From: Shinisaurus crocodilurus
Taxonomy: Eukaryota; Chordata; Lepidosauria; Squamata; Shinisauridae
Reading direction: 5' to 3'
Length of the DNA stretch: 64,000 nucleotides
Assembly: GCA_021292165.1 (NCBI GenBank)
Contig: CM037880.1
Span: forward strand, 211,992,942-212,056,941
Position numbers and translations under genes: made by a program. Position 1 is the stretch's first letter. Each line of letters begins with the position of its first letter. The notes under the pieces are model-generated. The model had not been told where the DNA came from and did no database searches. It saw nothing but the letters and a program-made list of their open reading frames with translations. Shown in pieces: positions 11,041-22,560 of this stretch.

Positions 11041-11440
11041 AATTATTTGAACTAACTTACAGATAAAACAACTACCTGGTTTCTATCTCGCTTTCCTATC
11101 TGTGATAAATCAGAGCAGCTTACAAATTAGCAGTAAAACAACATAGAACAACAACAAAGGAGCGGTACAGAAAAAAAAACCTGCAGCATCAGGAGCATCA
11201 ACAAATCACATTCATCTGAACAGCAAAATGTTTGTTGAGATAAATAAGTCTTCACTTGCACTGCGAAAAGCAAACCACAGGTAGATCTCTCCCAGGATTG
11301 CATTCAGGAATCTGGGTGCCACTACAGAAAAGGCCCTGTCTCACCTGCCAGCCAAATATCTGATGGCAGTGGGAGCAAAGAGCAGGGTGTGTTGATCTCA
11401 GAACTGGGGCAGGACCTCAATTATGGGCTAAGGAGCAATG
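11041..11440 (-). mobile_element. Old L2-like LINE 3' fragment
   Basis: Antisense remnants of the L2-type 3' region: AATCTGGGTGCCACTACAGA, AAAAGGCCCTGTCTCACCTG and GCCAGC. These parallel the better copy at 5963-6617 (AAAAGGCCCTCCTCCTAGTC). No frame is kept. Confidence 0.5.
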
Positions 11441-12262
11441 TGTGAGAAGGGTTGTTTGTTAGTTTATAAGGCAAGGTGAGAAATGCCGCACCTGCCAAAA
11501 TTTCCTCTTCTGTAAAATAATCAAAGTTATAGGAGACCAGTCCTCCTTTGCATATGGTTACCCTCTGCTTGGTGAAGGGAAGAAGGGAGGGTGGAATTTT
11601 AGAGAGGAGTAAGGGAATTGGATTATTGGATCTCAAGAGTGGAGTTGGGGAGAGAGAATATGGGGGTTCAGGAAACCCAAAAGCTTTTCTGCTGTTCTTC
11701 AGTTCCCCTAGTCAAGTGGGGGAAGCTATGGCCGCTAGTCTAGATAGGTGTTTGTTTTAGTCCAGCCACTACAGGATGCAATTAAGAGCAGTTTATTCAT
11801 TTAGATTTTTAATTTGCCCTACACTCAAAGTCTCAAGGCAGATGGTACTGCAAAATAATAAAGCAATTTGCAGTCAGTCAAAACTTTTATCTTTATTAAG
11901 GAAGATGAAAAATTGGATTTGTTCTTGCTTACAATGAAATTTAATATCTGGTCTTTAAATAAAACAGCTTATCATTCTGTCATGATTAATGAACAATCCA
12001 CTGGGAATTTCTCTTGTATTAACCCCACTAAAAAGGGAAGAACTTGAGTGTGAATGTTCTGTTGTGCAACTCCCATTCAGAATCAGAGAAGGCACTAAAA
12101 CACACACACACACCTCCACTAGTACTAACTGATGAGTACTGTTGGAATTCAGGTTAAAATCCTGTACTCAACTGGGAATAAGTCCTATTGAACTCATTGA
12201 AGTTTACTTCTGAGTAGACATGTATATGATTTGCACTGTTATTAAAAACAGGCCTGTGGCTT

Positions 12263-12420
12263 ACGCTGGCTCAGCTTGTCTGAGCGTGGAAAGCTAAGCG
12301 GGGTCAGGCCTGGTTATTACTTGGATGGGAGACCCCTCCTCTAGTTTCTTGCATTGAGCAGGGGGTTGGACTCGATAGCCTTGTAGGCTCCTTCCAACTC
12401 TATGATCTATGAAATCTATA
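12263..12420 (+). mobile_element. 5S rRNA-derived SINE, copy 2
   Basis: Full-length copy from ACGCTGGCTCAGCTTGTCTG to the CTATGATCTATGAAATCTAT tail. The A-box and C-box of 5S rRNA are intact. It differs from copy 1 by a few bases. Confidence 0.85.
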
Positions 12421-12432
12421 ATCATACAGGCA

Positions 12433-12883
12433 GCACAATCCTATGGCCGCCAGACAGTGTCTAGATGGCCATAGGATTTTTCAGAGACCTAGCTACGACC
12501 TACCCAGGTTGGAAAATCGCTCCGACCTCATAGCAGGGTCCCCGTGCTCAGAGAGCCCTTCTCCCCTCCCGGTTGGCATGGAAAGTACCACACTGACTGT
12601 GTCTCCAAGGTCGCAAGAGCAATCCTGGAGATGGGGTTTAGGGGGCAGGGAGGGGAAGAGACCGGCATCGCCAAGATATGAGGTATCCTGGTGGCGCCTC
12701 AGCCTCCTTCCCTCCCGTGCCGAAGCGCCTCCGCTAGACGTGCCAAAATCAGCAGTCTAGCTGAGTTGCAGGGTGGTAGGAGTGCAGAGGCGAAGGTCAC
12801 CTTTGCGGTCCTCCCGCCCTGCATAGGATGCCTGTACTCCTTTGAGTTTGGAGGGTTACGAGCATCCCGATTGGATTGCACCC
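12433..12883 (+). repeat. piggyBac-like MITE, about 450 bp
   Basis: GCACAATCCTATGGCCGC at the left and GGATTGCACCC at the right, with TAAA following. The CTAGATGGCCATAGGATTTT arm and CTGACTGTGTCTCCAAGGTC core match the copies at 9558 and 49776. It begins 13 bases after a 5S SINE. Confidence 0.5.
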
Positions 12884-13862
12884 TAAATGTCAGTCTATAA
12901 AAGATTAGATACATATTAACATCAGCTGATGGATGTCCTTGGCTGTTCCAATAATTTATGATCACCAGTTTTCAATAAAATGGTTGCATCTTCTTCCTTC
13001 CTTAGTTTTTACATAATCTGTTAATGTAGCCATGACTGTATATTCATGTAATTTACTTTTTCATACCTCCATTGTTGGAATATTTCTCTTTCTCTCCAAT
13101 GCTTAGCAAAAAGAACTCTAGCTGCGGACCGGTTATCCTATATAACGTAACAATTCTTGACATCAGTTATATACAGATTTTGTACACATCAGTAAGAATA
13201 TTAAGGAGCAGGTGATATTTTCTTTTTTGTAATTCTGTTACGGTAATTGCTCTAAAGATATTAGATTAAGATCTTTTAGCAGATGAACAAATCCATCATG
13301 AATTGGAACAAGTTTGTATTTCTCATGTACATTCCAGGATAGAAGAGTATAGGTTCTGTAATTTTGCATAGCTTTTGAAGCATTATATTCCATCTGATCA
13401 TTATGCTGGTGTGCACTAAAAGGATGCATACCAAGAATGCCTGTGCAGAATTTCTGTGGCTTTTTAGTAAATGCAGTCTTAATGGGCAAGATGAATTTTA
13501 GAGTCGTGTGAACTGATTACCAGCACTGTGAACTATTTAAATGGCTAGGAGAGGATGTATTGTGATGGCCAGGTGCAAGGTTGAGAGTGGAGGATTGTAT
13601 TAGGCTGGGAAATGAGGCTTCTTGATGAAAGGACAGAAAGAGCAGCATGTTGAATGGCATGAGCTCACTTTGAATTATTTGTTTGGTCTACAATGAAGTG
13701 TTGTCAGTCAGAAAGGTAAAATGAGATGACTGGAAGGATTGCCAGGTGGAGTTGAGGAATGCAGCAAAGGGGCTAGAATCAAGATGGGTTTTGTAGGCAA
13801 CACAAGCTGGAAGAAGAATAGCACAGAGAAGAATAGCAGAGATGTGCTATAGCACTCACATA
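12884..13862 (+). other. Intron sequence, no feature recognised
   Basis: AT-rich unique-looking DNA with no recognised repeat, RNA gene or exon. Confidence 0.45.
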
Positions 13863-13870
13863 CTGTAGAA

Positions 13871-14006
13871 CAGCCTTCTCCAACCTAGTGCCCTCCAGAT
13901 GTTTTGGACTACAACTCCCAGCATTCTTGATTTTTGGCTATCCTGGCTGGGGCTGAGGGGAATTGATGTCCTAAACATCTGGAGGGAACTAAGTTGGGGC
14001 AAACTG
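13871..14006. repeat. hAT-type foldback MITE with target duplication
   Basis: CAGCCTTCTCCAACCTAGTG at the left is inverted at the right end (ACTAAGTTGGGGCAAACTG). Inner arms are CTCCAGATGTTTTGGACTAC and CTAAACATCTGGAGGG. The flanking 8-mers CTGTAGAA (13863-13870) and CTGTAGGA (14007-14014) differ at one base. Confidence 0.8.
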
Positions 14007-14642
14007 CTGTAGGAAATGGCCTTGAGTCATTACAGGTGATAAACAGAAGCGCAGAGGTTCAAATGTATGTACGGGCTTTGTGACCCCCAAGAAGGTATTT
14101 TCATTCGTTCGTTTTGGGTTCATTTGTGATCCCTTGCTCATTTCCATTTTTAAAAATTTATTGTAGATTTGTTTCCCATTTTTCGGACAGAGTCTCCAAA
14201 GCACCTCATAACATCCATAAAATGTAACATTAAAAGTAATGAATACATACTTCTAAGTACATTAAACCTTTTCCTTTCATTTTATTTCAATTATGATGCA
14301 GAAGCACACTCTTTGGAATGATGTGTCCTAAACTAGAAATGTGTACAATTTCAAAGTACATTTAGAGGGAAATGAATGAAGAATGTTTCAGAGGGATGGA
14401 AAGAATCAGAAGGATTTATAGTGTATGACAATCATTAAGGCTGCATTCCTTTTAACACTTAATTTTATTTAGTTAATACATTTCTAATCAACCCAATAAC
14501 TAATGTTCTCTGGGCGTATTACAACCAGTTAAAAAACTAAAATGCCATTTTAAAACAGTTAAAATATAAAATACAATATAAATATTTGAAAGAATAAAAT
14601 ACAATATAGTAATAAACAACAAACAGCACAGTGATCAACAAA

Positions 14643-14828
14643 CATACATACATACATACATAGGCGATCACTCATGACCAAGTGAGATTTTCTTCCAGAA
14701 TAAAATTACAAAATTATAAAAAGAGGAAATTCTTAAAAAATTGTGTAGACTCTAGTGATGGGTCCGTAAGTGACTGTGGAGGCCAATTCTAGATCCACAC
14801 AGCTTCCCACAGTGAGGACACAGGTTAC
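14643..14828 (-). mobile_element. RTE-like LINE, short 3' fragment
   Basis: A (CATA)n tail at 14643-14662 is followed by GGCGATCACTCATGACCAAG and GTGTAGACTCTAGTGATGGG. The latter matches the 3'UTR and last finger codons of the element at 3626-5580. The copy stops at ACACAGGTTAC, within the codons for the terminal finger. The different microsatellite tails (CAT versus CATA) are typical of RTE-type copying. Confidence 0.8.
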
Positions 14829-14829
14829 A

Positions 14830-15830
14830 TTAGCCTAGCACTAGGTCTCTAAAAATGACTGTGAGAGAAGAAAGGTCTTTGCCTGGTGCTGGAAAGATAA
14901 CAGCATAGGTGCCAGGTGAACCTCTTGGGAGAGTTAATTCCATAAGTGGGGTGCCACCACTGAAAAGGCCGTCTCTCTGTAGCTACCCACCTAGCTTCCT
15001 TTGGTGGAGGCACCTGGAGGAGGGCCCGTGAAGATCAACTAAGGGTCCAAGCAGGTACATTGCGGGAGGAGACGTGCCTTTAGATACTCTGATCCCAAGC
15101 TGTTTAGGGCTTTAAAGGTCAACACCAACACTTGGAATTGGGCTCGGAAATGGACTGAAAGCCAGTGCGGCTGACGAAGCACTGGCATCACATAGTCGAA
15201 TCGGCTAGTAACTTAACAGCTCTGTTTTGCACTAGGTGAAGTTTCTGAACTGTCTTCGAAGGTAGCCACATGTACAATGCATTGCAGTAATCCCACCAGG
15301 AAGTTACTAGAGCATGGATAACTGTTGCCAGGCTATCTCTGTCCAGATAGGGTCGCAGCTGGTCTATCAATCTAAGCTGATAAAAGGCACTCCTGGCCAC
15401 CGAGGCCACCTGGCTGGTGTGCCTGATCTTTCACGGGGGTGTATGTGTGTGAAACCTCTTCCAGGGCAGGTTAAATGCCACTCGACCAGGTACAGCTGGG
15501 TGTCATCAGCATATTGACGGCACTTCTGTTCACATCCCCAGGTAACCTCCCCCAGCAGCTAATCTGTCCCGGGTTCCCAACACCAGATACAAACACTCAA
15601 AATTAGCTCTCAGGCAGACAGGAAGCCTGGAGATAGAGATGGAATCCCTATTGGCCACGGCAACGCCCCCTCCCCGACCCTCGACTCTGCTGTTTCAGTA
15701 CCAGATATCCAGGTGGACACAGCTGGGTGAGACTAACTCCCCCCCTCTTTGCCCACCCTGGTCTCAGTTATACAAGCCAGGTCAGCCCCCTCATCTACAA
15801 TTTGGGAGTGAGACTCATTGAACTCAGTAA
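14830..15830 (-). mobile_element. Decayed L2-like LINE, antisense
   Basis: Translated minus strand near 15188-15409 reads SAFYQLRLIDQLRPYLDRDS and LATVIHALVTSWWDYCNALY, the RT C-terminal region. The TACAGCTGGGTGTCATCAGC stretch near 15490 is the antisense of a YADDTQLY-type motif. Frames are broken. Confidence 0.65.
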
Positions 15831-16364
15831 GGCTTGCTTCCAAGTAAGCATGCAAAGGATTGAGCTGGAAGAGAAAGAAACCAGATGTTTTGTACACAAA
15901 CACCAAACACTCTCACAGTGGATTTTTCACATCCACTGAAAAAATATTGGGAACAGTCCAAGTGTTATTCAACCTATTTAGGCTGTGAAGTCAGTGGGGA
16001 CGTGGAGAGGCTTCCCAGGAGCCACGCACAGGGACTGGTAAGGAAGATGAATTGACGACATGCTGTGTCAAGTACTGCATTAAGCGAAGCGGTTCCATAT
16101 GCTCAAAGCCTATTGGATTCAGAGAGCTTGCACTGACTTTTGCCTTGGCACCTCCTTTGTCTGTGCTATCTGCTGTTTCTCCATAATTCATTCCCAACCT
16201 GTACATTGGTGAACAGAAATATTTTTTCCGAATTCTACCACAGATGTCTCCAGTGCTCCTTTCTTCTAAAGCAACCTGACCCAACAAAGACATATATATA
16301 TAATAAAAGCCTTTCTGTTAAAAACTAAAGGAAACAAATAAGCTTTAAAAACCCGCTTAAAAAC

Positions 16365-17790
16365 AACAATGGGTGGAACCAGCCTTCTATCTCTTGGGAG
16401 GAAATTTCATAGGGTAGGGGCCACCACAAAATAGTCCCTATCTCTATTGCCCACCAACTTTATAGATCTTAATAGTGGGCCAGTGAGTAGGATCTCTGCC
16501 AATGATCTTAACATATAGGCAGGTTAATAAGGGTGTAGGGAGTCCTTCAGATAACCTGGATCCAAACTAATTAAGGCAGGGCTCTCCAACCTTGGGTCCC
16601 CAGATGTTGCTGGCCTACAGCTCCCAGCATACCCAGCCAGCATGGCTAATGGCAAGGGATTCTGGGAGCTGTAGTCCAGCAACATCTGGGGACCCAAGGT
16701 TGGAGAGCCTTGAATTAAGGCTTGCTAAGGTCAAAACCAGCACTTTGAATTGGGCCTGGAAACACACCAGCAATTGGGCCTGGAAACACACTGGGTATTA
16801 GTGCAGCTGATACAGGATTGGTCTAATATGATCTGACTGTCGAGTCTCAACAAGGACTCCAGTGGTCATGTTCTGCACCAGATGCCATTTCTGAGTCATC
16901 TTCAAAGGCAGCCCCACATAGAGTACATTACGGTAGTCCAGTCTGGATGTCAATAGTGCATGCATCACTGAGAGGAGCTCTGCTTTCCCTGGAGAGGGTC
17001 ACAGCTGATGTACCAACTGAATTTGGCACTCTTGGCTACTGCCACCACCGTTGCTTCCTCAGAAAGCATTGCATGTGTGAACTTGGCCCTTCATGGGGAG
17101 TCCAACCCCATCCAACACCAGTTGAAGCCCTCTGTCAAGATCAGCAGATTTCTCTGCTCAAAAGTACTTCCATCTTATCTGGATTAAGCATCAACTTGTT
17201 CACCCTTATCCATTCCCAAACACCCTCCAAACACCTATTCACCTATTTCCACAGCCTCCCTGGGATTAATAGGTGGGAAACAGAGGTAGAGCTGCCTGTC
17301 AGCTGCATACTGGCGACACTGCAGCACCAACCTCCAGATGACTTCCCCCCCAATGGTTTCATGTAGATGCTAAATAGCATGGTGGACAAAATGTAACATG
17401 GCAGAAGGCCAAAGGGCAGAGCAGAAGTCCCCTAGCACTACCTTCTAAAACTGACCTGCCAGGTAAGATTAGAACCACTGTAATGCTGTACCCCCTAAAC
17501 CCAACCCAGTCAGGCGATCTAGAAGAATACTGTAGTCAATAGTATCAAAAGCTGCTGAGAAGTCAAGGTGAACTAACACAGCTGAACTCCCTCTGTCTGT
17601 TCCCTGCAGTAAGTAATCTGCCAGGGCAACCAAGGCTGCTTATGTCCCCAAACCAGACCTAAACCCAGATTGGAATGGTCCAAATAATCCATATGCTCCA
17701 AGACTACTTAGATTTAAAAAGCCACCACCCTGTCAAAGAACCATGCTAAATAGAAGGTTTAAAGCTGGGCCTGAAATACCTAATTTACAG
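16365..17790 (-). mobile_element. Decayed L2-like LINE, antisense, hosting a hAT MITE
   Basis: AAATAGTCCCTATCTCTATT, CCCCACATAGAGTACATTAC, GGTAGTCCAGTCTGGATGTC and CAGTCAGGCGATCTAGAAGA follow the L2-like layout in reverse, from 3' end to RT core. No frame survives. The hAT MITE at 16577-16712 is inserted in it and is therefore younger. Confidence 0.55.
16577..16712. repeat. hAT-type foldback MITE with perfect 8-bp target duplication
   Basis: CAGGGCTCTCCAACCTTGGG at the left is mirrored by CCCAAGGTTGGAGAGCCTTG at the right. Nearly the whole 136 bp folds back. The flanks AATTAAGG (16569-16576 and 16713-16720) are identical. A sister copy lies at 27929-28064. Confidence 0.92.
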
Positions 17791-18314
17791 TCCTTCTGTA
17801 TCCCATGACCGCCATTACCTTTCACCATCAATTCCACATTGGTACAATAGGAATGTGAATAACTACTTCTCAGAGTTGTTGTGTACTCAAACCATGTTTC
17901 AAAAATGTTAATGCATTGTTATGCTCAATATTCTAGTCAGCAAACCTATTTACATGGATTTATTTGAGGTCTCTAAAGGGAATTTTGTAGGACATCTGTA
18001 CTGATGGATTTTTGTGAAGTGATTAATTTTTGCAAAGCATAAGATTCAATTTGAGCTGGACTAGCTCTGAAGTGAGTTAAGGAACAATGCTAATTCTGAG
18101 CTTTAGTTCCCAGGCAAGGAATTTCTTGGTGTTTGTAGTGAAAACCAATATTCTCATAGGTATATAGAGCACATCACCTTGTTTCTTTCCCGAAGCATTG
18201 ATTTGTATGTGGTAGGCAAAATCTCTAAAATCCATGTACTTCTTTGTGCCCGAAATCAATGTGTGGAGATGCAGCATGGCAAACATCATGGTAAAGGGCT
18301 TTCAAACACTATAC

Positions 18315-18607
18315 CAGGGGTGGGCAATGTTCAGGGGTTGGGTGGCCACAGTGCCCCCCCCAAAAACCCTGGGGGCTGCACCCCACCCCTGCTTCCAAAT
18401 GTGTCACCATGGCGGCAAAAATCACACCAATTTAGCAGGGAAACAAGGTATGCGGGAAGCACATGCCTTGTTTCACTGCTAAATTGGTGTGATATTTGCT
18501 GCCGCCGCTGTGCTAAATTCATTGGCAAGAGTAGGGGAACATGGTGGAGCTGCAAAAGCAGCCAGGGGGCCGCCTGAGGCCTGCGGGCTGCATGTTACCC
18601 ACTCCTG
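18315..18607. repeat. hAT-type foldback element with perfect 8-bp target duplication
   Basis: CAGGGGTGGGCAATGTT begins the element and CATGTTACCCACTCCTG ends it. The 8-mers CACTATAC at 18307-18314 and 18608-18615 are identical. The centre is a second hairpin: ATCACACCAATTTAGCAG is mirrored by CTGCTAAATTGGTGTGAT. There is no transposase. Confidence 0.92.
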
Positions 18608-18799
18608 CACTATACCCACTGCATGGACCACTGCAGCCTCCACCGGGGGGTGTAAGTCAGCCTTTAGAAGATGAATTTCAGGGGACAAAGGAAAAACCAT
18701 TGTGGAGGCAAACTTTGGAAGTTCCAGCTTTAGGTCATATCATAGGTTGGCAAGACGTTTACTAGGTTAGCAAGAAAGCGCAATTTTTTCTGTGCATTG

Positions 18800-20139
18800 T
18801 AGTGGTAGGGCTGAGCCTGGAGTCGACTGGAGGCTCGCTCCGGGCTCGGCCACCCGCGAGCGGCGGCGGCCCGATCTCGCTCTTCAGAGCGGCGCGGAGC
18901 GTTCTCCATGCCGCTCGAGCCGCCGCCGCTGCCGGACCCCCGTGCACAGCCCCCCCTGCCGCCGGACCCCCCCCGCCACTGCCGCCAGGACCCCCCCACC
19001 GCCTACCTGGTCCTGCGTGCCGCCTCCGGTGCGCTGGACCCCCACCCGCACTCTGTTTTGGCGGGAGAAACCAGGCTAGGGATGAACCCGAGTAGTTCGG
19101 CAGACAGGAGCAAGGCCCGAACTGGGCCTGCTCGTGTCCACCGGGCTACTCGGCCACCCGCGAGCGGCGGAGGACCGATCTCGCTCTTCAGAGTGGCGCG
19201 GAGCGTTCTCCGTGCCGCTCGAGCCACCGCCGCTGCCGGACCCCTGCGCACGCCCCCCTGCCCGTCGCCGCTGCCGCCAGGACCCCCCCGCCGCCTACCT
19301 GGTCCTCTGCGGAGAGCCTGCCTCCCCGTCCGCTGGTCTGCCTCCCCATCCAAACTGGGCCTGCTCGTGTCCACCGGGCTACTCAGCCACCCGCACGGGC
19401 TTACCTGCAGGCTCTCCGGCTCTGCGGAGAGCCTGCCTCCCCATCCGCTGGTCCCGTCGCGTCCCTTCCGGCGGGGAGGAAGTGATGCGACGGAACTCTG
19501 CTCCATCACGCTGGACCCCCCGCGCTCTGTTTTTAGCGCGGGAAACCAGGGCAACAGGGCTGTTTAAGCCCTGTGTGCCCTGTTAGTGGTGGGGCCGAGC
19601 CTGGAGTCGGCTGGAGGCTCGCTCGGGCTCGGCCCCCCGCGAGCGGTGGCGGGCCGTTCTCGCTCTTCAGAGTGGCGTGGAGCGTTCTCCGTGCCGCTCG
19701 AGCCACCGCCGCTGCCGGACCCCTGCGCACGCCCCCCTGCCACCGCCGCCGGACCCCCCCTGCCCACCGCCGCTGCCACCAGGACCCCCCCGCCGCCTAC
19801 CTGGTCCTCTGCGGAGAGCCTGCCTCCCCGTCCGCTGATCTGCCTCCCCGTCTAAGCTGGGCCTGCTCGTGTCCGCCGGGCTACTCGGCCACCCGCACAG
19901 GCTTACCTGCAGGCTCTCCGGCTCTGCAGAGAGCCTGCCTCCCCGTCCGCTGGTCCCGTCACGTCACTTCCTCCCCACCGGAAGTGACGCGGCGGGACCA
20001 GCGGATGGGGAGGCAGGCTCTCCGCAGAGCCGGAGAGCCTGCAGGTAAGCCCGCGCGGGTGGCCGAGTAGCCCGGCGGACACGAGCAGGCCCAGTTCGGG
20101 CCTTGCTCCTGTCTGCCGAGCTACTCGGGTACATCCCTA
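18800..20139. repeat. Composite of GC-rich palindromic elements
   Basis: About 1.3 kb of very GC-rich, CpG-dense DNA made of repeated modules. Start-type ends AGTGGTAGGGCTGAGCC (18801) and TAGTGGTGGGGCCGAGCC (19583) recur, as do end-type modules with GAGTAGTTCGG and CTACTCGGGTACATCCCT. A near-perfect hairpin spans about 19898-20055, centred on CACTTCCTCCCCACCGGAAGTG. Open frames here are proline/arginine-rich, appear on both strands and carry no domain. The same family is at 40793-41331 and 43318-43716. Confidence 0.75.
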
Positions 20140-20199
20140 TGACCAAGGTTATCCTGCTCAGATATAAAGGAGTGCATCCCAAATTGGATGTTACATTTA

Positions 20200-20985
20200 G
20201 GTGTGTGTGTTGCGCGTGCAACCTAACCTCACCTACTCTTGTGCCCAGTCAGGAAAGTGATAGTGCTTTCTGGGCAATAGTGATTGTGGAGAGAAAGCCT
20301 GACAGAGCGTACACTGTGCCCCACATTCCGCCTGCATAATCCCCGCCTGGGGCAGAAGAGCCCAGTCCGCGACAGACACATTTACACCTGATGGTCTCCC
20401 CCAAGCACCCTCAGTGGTTTGCAAAACACCCTCAATCGCCCTTCCGAGCACCTTTGATGGGCCATGGGCAAAGTGGCGCCGAAACCCCCCGCACTCCCTC
20501 CTACCTTGCCAGACCGGTTCATCCGGTCAGCAGAGGGAAGGGTCGGGGAACCGAGAGGGGGTAAAAGCAGCAACCAGGACTTCTGCTGGTTGTTGGAAGC
20601 CAGGTTCCAAGGAGCACGGAGCGGGACATCAGCTCAGGACAGCCCGGACATTCAACCCCCAAGCAGAGCGCCTGGGTACAGTACTGTGAGCTCGTTCAGT
20701 TACTAGTTTCAAGACTAGGGTAGATTCTTTGGTGTTAGTTTAAAATAGCATAGACTCTCTGTTGTTATTTTGTAGTTTTGAACTGTGTGTAACAAGGTAT
20801 TTCCTCTTGTAAATTTCACTCCCCTTATCTCCCTTTCCAATTTATGTTTGTTTACTATTAAATAAACTCTGTCTTTCATTTTACCCTGCGCTGAATCGGG
20901 GATTGCAAGCGGGGAGCTCCGGGCTGTCAGGGAAGCTGCGGAACTCACGCTTTGCAGAAAAGGACCAGCGGTGGTCCTTCACAGT
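20200..20985 (+). mobile_element. LTR-like fragment
   Basis: A TTAAATAAACTCTGTCTTTC stretch near 20860 looks like the poly(A) signal region of a retroviral LTR. A GGGGATTGCAAGCGGGGAGC U5-like segment ending near CCTTCACA follows it. A TATAAAG lies upstream at 20163. I could not find a convincing target duplication or the 5' edge, so this stays tentative. Confidence 0.35.
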
Positions 20986-21019
20986 GTTGTTCCTGGGTTT
21001 ACCCCAAAACTGTCAGCTG

Positions 21020-21090
21020 TAGCACGGCCTATATCATGGAAGCCTAGTGTGTCATGGAAGCCTAGTTGTTTGTGGGTTAAACAGCTTTAA
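21020..21090 (+). repeat. Short direct duplication CATGGAAGCCTAG
   Basis: ATCATGGAAGCCTAGTGTG is followed at once by TCATGGAAGCCTAGTTG: a tandem pair of about 17 bases. Confidence 0.6.
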
Positions 21091-21099
21091 CTTTAAGCA

Positions 21100-22083
21100 G
21101 CTTTACCTCTCCTTCACGTCCTCACCAAGGCTGGCTGTTGAGACCCTGTCCAAGTGCCTGGAGGCAGTGGGTGGCTGGATGAGAAGGAACATGCTGAAAC
21201 TGAATCCTGACAAGACCGGGGTACTTCTGGTGGGGGACAAGGGGAGGTTAGGGGATATTGACCTGGTGCTGAATGGGGTACATTTGCCCCTGAAGGACCA
21301 GGTCCGCAGCTTGGGGGTCATTCTAGACTCCCAGCTGTCCATGGAGGCTCAAGTGTCAGCTGTGAGCCGGGCAGTGCTGTATCAGCTCCATCTGATGCAG
21401 CAGTTGCACCCCTACCTTCCTAATTATCTGCTCCCATCAGTGGTTCATGCCTTGGTCTCCTCTCGCCTAGACTACTGTAATGCGCTCTACATGGGGTTAC
21501 CCTGGAAGATGGTTCGGAAGTTTCAGCTGGTACAGAATGCAGCGGCTCGCCTGGTTAAAGGCTGCCGCCGGTGTGATCACATCACTCCAATGCTCAAAGA
21601 GTTGCACTGGTTACCAGTTGTTTGCTGAGCCGAGTTCAAGGTGTTGGCGTTGACCTTTAAAACCCTATACGGCTCCAGTCCAGTTTATCTCAAGATGCGC
21701 CAGCAACATCAAGTAGGCCGCTTAATAAGATCTGCCACAGACGGCCTTCTCCCTGTCCCATCAGCCAGAGAAACCAGGCTGGTGGGGACTAGGAGGAGGG
21801 CCTTTTCTGTGGCAGCCCCCAATTTATGGAACTCTCTCCCCAGTGACCTCCGCCATGCCCCTTCCTTGATTAGCTTCTGCCATGCATTAAAAACGTGGCT
21901 TTTCAGGTGGGAATATGGGGTGGGTTAGGATTTTTAAGTTTTGTACTTTTTTTTTTTTTTAATCGTGTTTTACACTCTGTTTTTTCCTTGTATTTTATTG
22001 CACTGTACATCGCTCAGAGTGGCTGGATGACTGGCCAGATGGGCGATTCAAAAATATAATTAAATAAATAAATAAATAAATAA
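21100..22083 (+). mobile_element. L2-like LINE, 5'-truncated, sense
   Basis: The frame 21047-21628 reads [60 protein letters not shown] and [11 protein letters not shown], then one stop. It resumes as [20 protein letters not shown] and [20 protein letters not shown]. It ends with GGGCGATTCAAAAATATAAT and (AAAT)n at 22060-22083. Apart from that stop the frame is mostly kept. It is the same family as the antisense copy at 5963. Confidence 0.82.
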
Positions 22084-22228
22084 ACAAGCCATAGGTTAAC
22101 TTTGGGTTGTTTAGTCCATGAACAACCGCAAGTGCCCCTGTATGGACGTCACGGAAACAGCCCTCAAATGTGGCATTCAAGGGTTGTTAATGGAAACAGG
22201 AAGCGGCTCACGCACGGCTCACATCCCC

Positions 22229-22258
22229 ACAATTTGTGGGTTAATTAACCCACAATTT
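22229..22258. repeat. Perfect palindrome TGTGGGTTAATTAACCCACA
   Basis: A 20-bp perfect dyad with longer imperfect arms (CACAATTTG on both sides). It probably forms the centre of a foldback element of about 22085-22330. Confidence 0.6.
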
Positions 22259-22421
22259 GCCACCAGACGCCACCATTACGTCCAAGCCAGACCATATTGA
22301 GGCAATCGAACGCTCGTTATTATCAAGCCAGAAATCTGGATCTCTGCGCATCGTACCTCAGGTGCCGTTCTAAATACAGGAAACAAGTATGGTTAATTCA
22401 TTTCCTTTTCCTCTTCTCTAG

Positions 22422-22560
22422 CCTTTCCGGTGCGCACACTGCCATTATTCCTGCAATATATCTGGTTCTCTGAAAAGACATTACAACAGGAAACATCCCA
22501 GCGAGGAGTACATTAATGCTGGCTCTGGAGAACTTGCTGCCGAAGCTCTTCTCCAACAAG
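22422..22560 (+). CDS. ZFAT: ZFAT coding exon: one C2H2 finger and linker
   Basis: The exon starts in phase 0 after TTCTCTAG and encodes PFRCAHCHYSCNISGSLKRH...KH, a finger with four residues between the two histidines. A helical-looking linker follows, EEYINAGSGELAAEALLQQ. The donor is CAACAAG/GTAATG at 22560-22561 and leaves one base of a split glycine codon. The preceding intron is the second largest in the window (12.2 kb) and is crowded with hAT elements, GC-rich palindromic repeats and an L2-like LINE. Confidence 0.88.

Noticed and set aside
18792..20070. Proline/arginine-rich frames of 150-219 codons as coding genes
   Set aside because: They occur on both strands in a GC-rich palindromic repeat with nested copies, and have no domain or splice logic.
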